From Daphnia carinata (lineage: Eukaryota > Arthropoda > Branchiopoda > Diplostraca > Daphniidae): a stretch of 64,000 nt of DNA. Under the pieces are notes generated by a model. It made no database searches and had not been told where the DNA came from. It saw nothing but the letters and a program-made list of their open reading frames with translations. Both the position numbers and the translations under genes were made by a program. Shown piece after piece: positions 1 to 7,567 of this stretch. The DNA lies in assembly GCF_022539665.2 (NCBI RefSeq), contig NC_081335.1, positions 6,634,001-6,698,000 of the forward strand, given 5' to 3'. How positions within the stretch are numbered: the stretch's first letter is position 1; the number at the start of each line of letters is the position of its first letter.

Positions 1-234
1 CCACAATTCCTATACTTGAATGTCCTCTTCTTCAATCAATTTTACTTCTTTTTTAAAAACAAGACGGAATGAGTAGCAAATATTAAACTACAATGAGGTT
101 TAGCAAAGGACGAAACGATCAGCCTTAATGTAAAGGAGTTTTTGACCTGCATATCTATTACGTATTACAGTTTTAAGCCATATTAGTTCAGTGTAACTAT
201 CAAAATTACGTAGGAAAACCACAAATTCTTGCCT

Positions 235-420
235 AATTAGATAATTGTTCGAGGTCGCTAACTAGCGACTGATGGACAATTGAGATTGTCGTACAAGTGG
301 CGAGACCTGGATCTATAAGGTGTTGACCTTGTATTACCCAGCTGATTTTTCAAAGTACAAAAAAAAAACAAAAGAAGAAGTCACCTCAGGCCATTAGGAC
401 AAACGCCCCTTCAGACCTAT
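235..420. repeat. Left inverted terminal repeat of DIRS-1, with terminal hairpin
   Basis: The inner part (about 301-418) is the reverse complement of 4802-4918, differing mainly in the length of an A/T run. The outer part carries a hairpin at 243-281: an outer stem AATTGTTC/GGACAATT (one G-T pair) encloses a perfect inner stem GTCGCTA/TAGCGAC with an AC loop. This hairpin is absent from the right end but is repeated in the internal complementary region. Confidence 0.9.
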
Positions 421-626
421 GAGGCTTTCAAAATAAGGAAGGAATAAACACAATCCATGTAATCAACTTGCAGGAATTCGGTCTAAATTGGTTGACCAGT
501 CTGATGCCTAAGTGGACGATGGCTGGTTTCTGCCACTTCCACCATTTCCTCTCCGGAAACTATAAATGAAAAGAGAGAGAGAAAAAGCATTAGAGAGCTG
601 GTTGGGACGGTGGGTGGGAAATTACT

Positions 627-743
627 ATAGATCCAGGTCTCGCCACTTGTACGACAATCTCAATTGTCCATCAGTCGCTAGTTAGCGACCTCGAACAATT
701 ATCTAATTGTCGTTCAAGTGGCTCGACCTGGATCTATAAGGTG
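627..743. repeat. Internal complementary region of DIRS-1
   Basis: Positions 627-704 are the exact or near-exact reverse complement of the left end (235-316), including its hairpin. Positions 702-743 are the reverse complement of the right end (about 4897-4939). The outer tips meet at the shared AATT near 704-707. In the known DIRS model this region templates completion of the termini and circularisation. Confidence 0.92.
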
Positions 744-2140
744 ACTTCAAAGCACAAACCCTGGACCGAGAGCCTAACAGATTCCCTGCCAGCATTCGCT
801 ACCGATGCGTCCGCAGCCGGGCGACGGTAAAAACGCGTGAACGTCGATTCCGAATTCCAGCACCCAGCGGATAAAATAACATCCGTTGGTACTCCCAAAC
901 CAACCGCGTTAGACGCGGAAGCACCCCTCGTCGAATGGGCGGAATAGACAGCCGTGTCCACCCCCGCCTCAGACAAAACCGACTTTATCCACCGCGCTAC
1001 CGTTGAGGCGCCTATTGAACAGTGAGGAGGACGTAGCGCCAACAGCAGCAAGTTCGATTTCTTTCCTACGCGAAACCCTTCAGACGCTGAAATGTAGTCC
1101 TTTAGCGTCTCAACTGGACAAGCCAGCGTAACGGGTTGCAATCTCCTTAACGAGAGGACTTGTAGCGGGGAAGCTCGTTGCGACTTTCTTGGTTTGGTTA
1201 AGGCGAACCTTACTTGATTATCTTCGATTGCGATAGAATCCTTGACGATGCTAGCCAGCTCAGACACTCTGCATAGAGTTGAGAGGGCTAATAGGACGGC
1301 CAATTTCTTCGACAAACCTGAAAACGACAGCTCGCTGTTAGGCCCTAAAGATATTAAGTAGTTTACCACGAGATTTACATCCCAAAATCCTGTATACTTT
1401 GGGCTCGGGGGTTTCCGGTTATACGCTCCCTTCATGAGCTTCACCACGAGAGGGTGTTTGCCGATGTCGACGTCGTCGATCCTGCCCAACGTCGAAGATA
1501 GCATCGAACGGGCGACATTTATCGTCCTATACGCTTTCCCTTCGTCTACCAACGATGATAAGAATTGTAATACCTTAGCTAGAGGTGGAGACACGGGATC
1601 AACGTCTTCTCGAACACACCAACTGTGCCAACTTTTCCATGCCGACTGGTAAGTAGCTGATGTGGTCCTACGGGCTCCCCCCAAGAGAAGCTCGACCACG
1701 CCGTCCGAAAGTCCGCTGCCTTCAAGTCGTCCCCTGACAATCTCCAGGCGATTAGCAGCAGTGACTCCGACAGCGGGTGTAGCTGGCCCATCGGTCCCCA
1801 CAGCAGCTTCTCTTTCGGAAGAATCACCGCCGGCTCGCAAGCCAGTTCCAATAGCGACGGGAACCATGGTTGGGCTGGCCAATGTGGAGTCACTAATGTC
1901 AGCTCCGCCCGCTCCTTCATTATCTTCATCAGACACCTCTGAATCAGACAAAACGGCGGGAATGCGTATGCGTCTATACCGGCCCAGCCGATGGTGAACG
2001 CGTCTACCGTCAGTGCGCCCGGCTGACGGCCCCAGCTGACAAACTGTCCTAGCTGGCTGTTCCAAGCCGAAGCGAACAGGTCTACCCTTAGGCTCCAGCG
2101 AGCTCTCAGGTTGTTGAACAATTTCGGGTTGAGTTTCCAA
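734..2140 (-). CDS. DIRS-1 tyrosine recombinase
   Basis: This 468-codon ORF encodes the integrase-equivalent of the DIRS element, which would recombine the circular cDNA into the genome in the nucleus. The core domain starts near residue 130. The catalytic set is visible: Arg291 in CRVSELAS, His402 and Arg405 in the AHSTRG box, and nucleophile Tyr438 in FTRFYRRP, with a conserved Trp428 in CWNSE. The first ~125 residues overlap the 3' end of the gag-RT ORF in another frame for 562 bp and look compositionally odd, so the functional start may lie inside or be reached by frameshifting or re-initiation. The 3' end of the ORF runs into the internal complementary region. No breaks are seen. Confidence 0.9.
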   Translation of the reverse strand: METQPEIVQQPESSLEPKGRPVRFGLEQPARTVCQLGPSAGRTDGRRVHHRLGRYRRIRIPAVLSDSEVSDEDNEGAGGADISDSTLASPTMVPVAIGTGLRAGGDSSEREAAVGTDGPATPAVGVTAANRLEIVRGRLEGSGLSDGVVELLLGGARRTTSATYQSAWKSWHSWCVREDVDPVSPPLAKVLQFLSSLVDEGKAYRTINVARSMLSSTLGRIDDVDIGKHPLVVKLMKGAYNRKPPSPKYTGFWDVNLVVNYLISLGPNSELSFSGLSKKLAVLLALSTLCRVSELASIVKDSIAIEDNQVRFALTKPRKSQRASPLQVLSLRRLQPVTLACPVETLKDYISASEGFRVGKKSNLLLLALRPPHCSIGASTVARWIKSVLSEAGVDTAVYSAHSTRGASASNAVGLGVPTDVILSAGCWNSESTFTRFYRRPAADASVANAGRESVRLSVQGLCFEVTL

Positions 2141-4779
2141 TCGCTCGAGTCCAGAGGCGCTCTTGATAGCCGATCTGCAATTACATTTTGCGCACCGGGA
2201 AGATACACAGCGTTAATAGTGATCGCGCGCGGCTCACACCACGCCACGATCTGCGCACTTATTCGACATAAGCCCTCAGACCTCGAGCCGCCTGACTTGT
2301 TCACATAGTGAACCGCCGTGATGTTGTCCATCATCAACCGCACCGATACCCGTGAAGCTAGTTCTGTAAAGGATTTCAGAGCATAAAGGGCCGCCATCAG
2401 CTCTAGCTCGTTGATGTGGCGGTATCGGTCATGCTCTGTCCATGGCCCTTTCGCTGTGGCGTCGTTCAAGACTGCGCCCCACCCTGAGCGGGACGCGTCT
2501 GAAAAAATGATTAAGTCGGGCTCTAGAGTCGAAAGCGGTCTACCGTTGGATCTTTCCACATTGGACGCCCACCAATCTAGATCAGAAATCGATTCTTCGT
2601 CCAATCTAATTTCTGCCGCTAAATCCCCCTTGAATCGTGCCGATTCCTTCAAAAACTGTCTTTGGACACACCTGTAGTGGCCCTGGGCAAAGGGAATCGC
2701 TTGTATTGCCCAGGCTAGATTACCCAAAATCTTCGCCAGCTCTCTCAAAGAGACGGAGCTAGCGGCGCTAGCCTTGCGACACATCTCAACAATCTGACGC
2801 ACCTTTTTGGGTAGGAGGGAGAGAGCTAATTTGTTTGAGTCCACCACGAGGCCTAAAAATTCTCGCACCTGCTCGGCCGTGCTTAGCGATTTTTCCCAAT
2901 TGACCAAAAACCCACATTTCTGTAGCAATTCTACCGCCAAAACAAAATCGCGCTCCGCCCCCTCCTTGGACTGATTCAATATAAGAAAATCATCTAAATA
3001 AACTACAATCCTAATTCCTTTTCTCCTCAAAAAAGCCGCCACCGGTTTCAAAATTTTAGTGAATGTCCAAGGGGCAGACGAAAGCCCGAAGCAAAGGCAA
3101 GAAAACTGGAAAAGCGACCCTTCCCACATAAATTGCAAAAACTTTTTGTGGTCTGGGTGGATGGGAACGGTAAGGTACGCGTCTTGGAGATCGATCTTCG
3201 TAAAAAAGTCTCCCTTCCTTATCAATCCTTTCATCACACTTACGCCTTCCATTTTAAAATGAAACTGTTGCACAAATTTATTAAGGTTTTTTAAATTAAT
3301 AATCGGTCTATAACCGCCCGAGCTTTTAGGAATAACAAAAATACCGCTCACAAAGCCCATGTAATCTAACGGGATCCTTTCCACGGCTCCTTTTGCCAAA
3401 AGGGATGTTACCTCCGCCTCACAGGTTGCCCTCGTTTCTGGACTGAAACGCATATTAACACCGGTGGTAGACTGAGACGGTAAATTGATAAAGGGAATCT
3501 TTACTCCTAAAGAAACCGAATCCAGAATCCACCTATCGGCTGTAAGCGATAGCCAAAAGGAAGCGAAATCTCGCACCCTCCCACCAACAACGTTACCTGA
3601 TATCGGCGGCGACACAGTAGTTGATAAAGTATATACAACCGGAGAAACTAACCTGGAACCGCGGTTGTACGAGCTGGGTTTCGAGCCTCGTTTGTTGAAG
3701 CTGCCTTGCAAGTTAAATCCGGATCCTGATCTCCCGCTCCTCGAGCCACGTTTGAAACCGCTGGTTCTGCTGGGCCTATAGGACGAAGCGGGATTCGACC
3801 GCCTTCCCCCAGGTTGACCTAGAGATTTAAGTTTTTGGTCATCCGAAGCGTCTCTAACCATACTCCTGAGGAAAGTACGGCCGAAAAGAAGTGCACATTC
3901 TTTTGGTTTAAATCGACCCGATTCGGATAGCAAGGATTCGAACCGGGGGTCAGTCTGGCGCAGCACATTTTCTCTCCTCTGGGCCGTGATATTGTGGAAG
4001 GCATGGCCCCATAACTGCAGAGCTGATTCTGCTGCGCTGACAAGAAGCGGGTCGATAGCGGCTGCATCAGAAGTGGCGCTTCCCCACAAATACAGCAGCG
4101 GTTTGGCAATATCTAAAATTTTATACTGAGAGGCCACGAGGGCCTTCTCTTTAGCCTCCGCCTTGCTAGCTTCCCCTCCTCTTACTTCCTTGAGTCTACG
4201 TGCCATCGAAGGGTCCAGCTTCGGGACCTGCAAGTCGAAGGAACTTTTTTCAAAGCAAGGCACGAAATTCTCTCGTAGCTGCCTGGACTCCGCCGGTTTT
4301 AGAGTTGAAGTCATCCAGCTTCGAAGCTCCTTGGAACGAGCTTTGTCGAGCTGAAAGCCCTTCGGGAGAAGGGGTTCTTGCTCCTGAGCACGGGAAAGGT
4401 TTCCGGCACTTCCTACTTCCAAATCCGACTCGATCCTCTCAGGCGGGGCTGTCACTTTGCGTTGGTTGCGAGAGCGATCGACCGAGCGGCTGCTACTGCG
4501 GGCGTGATCGGATGAGGGACTCCGGTTTCGGTAACGATTGCGACGGTGCGTCAAGCCAGCTGAGATCTCTCGACCACGTACGATCGATCGGCTACGCGAG
4601 CGACTGCGACTCTCGCTTCGGTCTCGGCGTCTTCCCCGACGGTCCAACTCTCGTTCCACGTCCCTCTTTCCTTTCTCGGCCCGTGGGTAACCGCGCAAGC
4701 TGCGATGACGGTAGCTTGCTGCCCTCGAGTCGGAATCGGATCTTGAAATACTCGACGAAATACTAGAAGAAGACGACAT
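1579..4779 (-). CDS. DIRS-1 gag-reverse transcriptase-RNase H polyprotein
   Basis: A single 1066-codon ORF fuses gag and pol. Residues 1-~110 are very rich in Ser-Arg and Arg-Asp repeats, resembling SR splicing factors. Residues ~130-360 form a gag-like region ending in a Gly/Ser/Arg-rich tail. Reverse transcriptase follows (~430-700), with the LQDAYLTVPIHP block and the YLDD catalytic box near residue 595. RNase H is at ~755-900 (FSDASRSGWG, ELMAALYALKSF, MDNITAVHYVNKSGG). The C-terminal ~150 residues (VDLFASAWN to HWPAQPWFPSL) match the region of DIRS proteins sometimes called a methyltransferase-like domain; that label is uncertain. The ORF is intact. The start at 4779 lies just inside the right terminal repeat. 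Confidence 0.92.
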   Translation of the reverse strand: MSSSSSISSSISRSDSDSRAASYRHRSLRGYPRAEKGKRDVERELDRRGRRRDRSESRSRSRSRSIVRGREISAGLTHRRNRYRNRSPSSDHARSSSRSVDRSRNQRKVTAPPERIESDLEVGSAGNLSRAQEQEPLLPKGFQLDKARSKELRSWMTSTLKPAESRQLRENFVPCFEKSSFDLQVPKLDPSMARRLKEVRGGEASKAEAKEKALVASQYKILDIAKPLLYLWGSATSDAAAIDPLLVSAAESALQLWGHAFHNITAQRRENVLRQTDPRFESLLSESGRFKPKECALLFGRTFLRSMVRDASDDQKLKSLGQPGGRRSNPASSYRPSRTSGFKRGSRSGRSGSGFNLQGSFNKRGSKPSSYNRGSRLVSPVVYTLSTTVSPPISGNVVGGRVRDFASFWLSLTADRWILDSVSLGVKIPFINLPSQSTTGVNMRFSPETRATCEAEVTSLLAKGAVERIPLDYMGFVSGIFVIPKSSGGYRPIINLKNLNKFVQQFHFKMEGVSVMKGLIRKGDFFTKIDLQDAYLTVPIHPDHKKFLQFMWEGSLFQFSCLCFGLSSAPWTFTKILKPVAAFLRRKGIRIVVYLDDFLILNQSKEGAERDFVLAVELLQKCGFLVNWEKSLSTAEQVREFLGLVVDSNKLALSLLPKKVRQIVEMCRKASAASSVSLRELAKILGNLAWAIQAIPFAQGHYRCVQRQFLKESARFKGDLAAEIRLDEESISDLDWWASNVERSNGRPLSTLEPDLIIFSDASRSGWGAVLNDATAKGPWTEHDRYRHINELELMAALYALKSFTELASRVSVRLMMDNITAVHYVNKSGGSRSEGLCRISAQIVAWCEPRAITINAVYLPGAQNVIADRLSRAPLDSSDWKLNPKLFNNLRARWSLRVDLFASAWNSQLGQFVSWGRQPGALTVDAFTIGWAGIDAYAFPPFCLIQRCLMKIMKERAELTLVTPHWPAQPWFPSLLELACEPAVILPKEKLLWGPMGQLHPLSESLLLIAWRLSGDDLKAADFRTAWSSFSWGEPVGPHQLLTSRHGKVGTVGVFEKTLIPCLHL

Positions 4780-4801
4780 GTTGTCACTTTGAAAGCTGAA
4801 A

Positions 4802-4939
4802 AAGGTCTGAAGGGGCGTTTGTCCTAATGGCCTGAGGTGACTTCTTCTTTTTTTTTTTTTTTTTGTACTTTGAAAAATCAGCTGGGTAATACAAGGTCAA
4901 CACCTTATAGATCCAGGTCGAGCCACTTGAACGACAATT
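4802..4939. repeat. Right inverted terminal repeat of DIRS-1
   Basis: This is the reverse complement of the left repeat up to its inner edge, with a longer T tract (about 4846-4864). The outermost ~43 bp match the right half of the internal complementary region. It precedes the gag start codon and so probably holds the promoter. Confidence 0.9.
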
Positions 4940-5673
4940 CTTGTTTCCCAATACAGTTCTTCTCTCTTAATCCGATTCTATTAAGATCATAAATGCCCTC
5001 ATTTGAATTTATTTTAATTTGAATTGAATTGAATTTTAATTTGAATATGATGAGCACGATAGTCATGCATTTTACATAATGATGTATACTTTATTTTCTG
5101 TATTTTTTTTCCTTAAAAATGTGGGATGCACGAATACTTTTTCGAGTTGACACCCCACGCTTATATGTTAAGTAGTGTTAGCAGCACGCTGTAAGAAAAA
5201 GTACATTAAATATGGGAACTTAAAATTATATAAATTAAATTTCCCCAATTACATAATTATAGAATTAACTTTAAAACAAAATCTTTGAATAATTAATTAC
5301 AAATTTTTTTAAACTTTTCATAAATTGTTATTTTTATTTTACAAGCCTAATTTTTGTTTTAAACTTCTAGTAATCAATTTACGTTGAGTTCATCAAATTA
5401 AATAGCCGTATTTATTCGGATATTTGGGATGTGAGCCCAAATGTGAGCCCAAAATCAACTGTGTTGTTCGCTTGTGTTCTTATCAAACTCGTTTCGCTAT
5501 TCTTCTATTTTTTTCTTTTGTTTGGTTTCGTTTCGTTATTCCTTTGGTTAACTAAAAGAATCACATTTTTTGTATTTTTTTTATCATTTTTGTATGGTTT
5601 TTTCAGATTGCTAGATAGTTTTTCCTTGATAAAACTAATGAATAGTGTGGAGGGTTTGAATGTATTGATAATA
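4940..5673. other. AT-rich stretch without a recognisable gene
   Basis: Low-complexity AT-rich DNA. A short open frame at 5431-5763 is Phe/Leu-rich, made of T-rich sequence, runs into a MITE, and has no recognisable similarity. No gene is called. Confidence 0.6.
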
Positions 5674-6545
5674 GGGGAGGTAGACTACAATTGGAATGCT
5701 AGGCAATTGAAACAAAAATTATACCACTCGAAGTATGATAGGGATTTTGTTCAAAAAATTTGAGATAATAGGAATTAGGATTGGTTATTTTTAGAAAAAA
5801 TTAGAAGCTTTAGACTCTAAAAGTTTTCGAGTTATCCCCAAAAAAATTTTTTTACGGCCCATTTGTAGTTTTTGCCTAGACGACTTTTTCTGTTTAACCC
5901 CTTAAACGATAGACGAAATTATAAAAAAAGGTCTTAAATCATTCCTAATTCATTTTTCTATAAGCTGATCACATTATTTTTTTCCTAGCTCGTTTCTATA
6001 TCCTATAAACATTAAAACTCCGTAAAGACCCCTGCTAGGGGCAATTGGAACACCGTTTTCCAATGCGATTTCCGTATGCGAGTCCCCCTTACTGTAGTCT
6101 GGCAACGGTGTTATAGCCCTATGCAGCGTATTAGCCGAAACTACCTAAATTCATCAAATAATTTTTAGTTACTACAGAAAGTTATAAAGTATCTCAAAAA
6201 ATAAAGATTAAAATTGTTTGTATTACTGTAAAAATTTCATCAAAATACGTATCCCAGATGCTGAGACATCGTCATTTTGGTTTCTTCATAAAAATGGGAG
6301 CTTCCTTAAGGGAAAACCCACGTTTCAATTGCCCAGAGGATTGGCAATTGGAACATCTTGAGGCACCTACAATTTTTTGCCCATAAGAGAGGTTTACCTG
6401 TGCCGAACCCCCTCAAAAAAATTATTTTTATGTAGCTGAGATAATTGGCTACAAATCTATATATTTTTTTTAGCTTAGTTGGACGATTTTTGTAATCGTG
6501 GGGAACAAAAATGAGTTTTTTGTTCCAACCATGCCCTACCTCCCC
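5674..6545 (+). mobile_element. Family M1 non-autonomous TA-flanked element, copy 1
   Basis: An 872-bp repeat whose two ends are inverted copies of GGGGAGGTAGGGC (left slightly diverged), flanked by TA on both sides (5672-5673 and 6546-6547). The same unit recurs at 30696-31608 in this orientation, at 44174-45943 and 50540-51416 reversed, at 24354-26046 interrupted, and truncated at 58186-58470. There is no coding sequence. The TA duplication suggests mobilisation by a Tc1/mariner-like or other TA-targeting transposase, which is inference. Confidence 0.85.
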
Positions 6546-6547
6546 TA

Positions 6548-7567
6548 TGTATATATTTCCAGTATAACGACCGGCTAACTACTTGAAACTATTGGCGCGA
6601 TAGTTAAAAGAAGCTCCAAAAAACAAATTGTTCGTGTGTCGTGGCAGCAGTTTTCGGTACTTAGAAGTTCGCAAGTAAAACTTGGGCGATCCCCAGCTGA
6701 AAACCAACTTTAAACGAGAAAAAGGGAACAAAAATTCAGAAAATAATTTTTATTAATTTGCAAATCAGCTTATTATTTTTTAAATCAAACAACAAAGGGG
6801 TATTTCATGATTCTTTTGTGGTTTCGTTTCCGCAGTAAGAACAACCCAAAAAATTTTGAAATCCAAAAATCATATATAAACTAATTGACATGTAGTTAAA
6901 ACTACCTACAGTATTTAGGTAATGTTGTATAAAATAAGAAGTGTTACCAAATATTCTTTTTTTCCTAAAACTGGAATTGCATAATAATTAAAATTGGTAA
7001 TCATTTTCTACAGCGCACAGTCATTCCCACTGTCGCAAGGTAAATATCGTTTTTTGTTTTTGAACTACGACTAATATTTTACCTGCGGAAGTAGCCTAAC
7101 TGCTGAATCTTAAATATGTAAAGAATTACAGGAAAAAAATTCTGGGGGCCTCTAAGGCCAGCAATTACCAGGCTAAACTAGATATAAAACAATGTGATCG
7201 AAGTTTGTGATCGTAGTTTGTGACCTTTTTTTTAACCCGATGTTAAACCCGGCTACAAAAAACAACGGTATTCTATCATCGATACAAATAACATGAGGTC
7301 GAGAGCCAAGATTCACTCGACAACGCGATTTCTTTTTAACATTATTAATGGTGTCTGTTTTGTCAACATTGTTAATGGCTGTTTACTCATTTGATTTTTG
7401 TGCAATGCCGCCAAAAAAAAAGATTGTTGTGTAGCTTCGCTAATTTGCTATTGCTACACAATCGAGTATTGCTTGTTTGAATGTGATCAATACTTTACTC
7501 GCGGGACAAGAAATATGTTTAGCATTTCAGTTGTCTCCAACCTCTCCTACGTTCCAATTATTTTCAG
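6548..7567. other. Intergenic or intronic AT-rich DNA
   Basis: No gene or clear repeat is recognised. It ends at the splice acceptor (polypyrimidine tract then CAG at 7565-7567) of the SGNH gene, so it is probably intronic to that gene. Confidence 0.5.

Larger units (their letters stand above)
235..4939 (-). mobile_element. Complete DIRS-type tyrosine-recombinase retrotransposon (DIRS-1 copy)
   Basis: The element has the full DIRS layout. There are inverted terminal repeats (235-420 and 4802-4939), two long overlapping ORFs on the minus strand (gag-RT-RNase H, then tyrosine recombinase), and an internal complementary region at 627-743. That region joins the complements of both outer ends head to head, as expected for a circular DNA intermediate. 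The two ends meet in the internal region through a shared AATT, so the insertion site was probably AATT with no target duplication, which fits integration by a tyrosine recombinase rather than a DDE integrase. Both ORFs are uninterrupted, so this copy may be active or recently active. It may sit in an upstream intron of the SGNH gene that follows; this is inference. Confidence 0.93.

Noticed and set aside
4200-4766. Plus-strand 188-codon frame opposite DIRS-1 gag
   Set aside because: It is a shadow of the Ser-Arg-rich repeat on the opposite strand.
5431-5763. Open frame of 110 codons rich in Phe and Leu
   Set aside because: It arises from T-rich low-complexity sequence, runs into an M1 element, and has no family motif.
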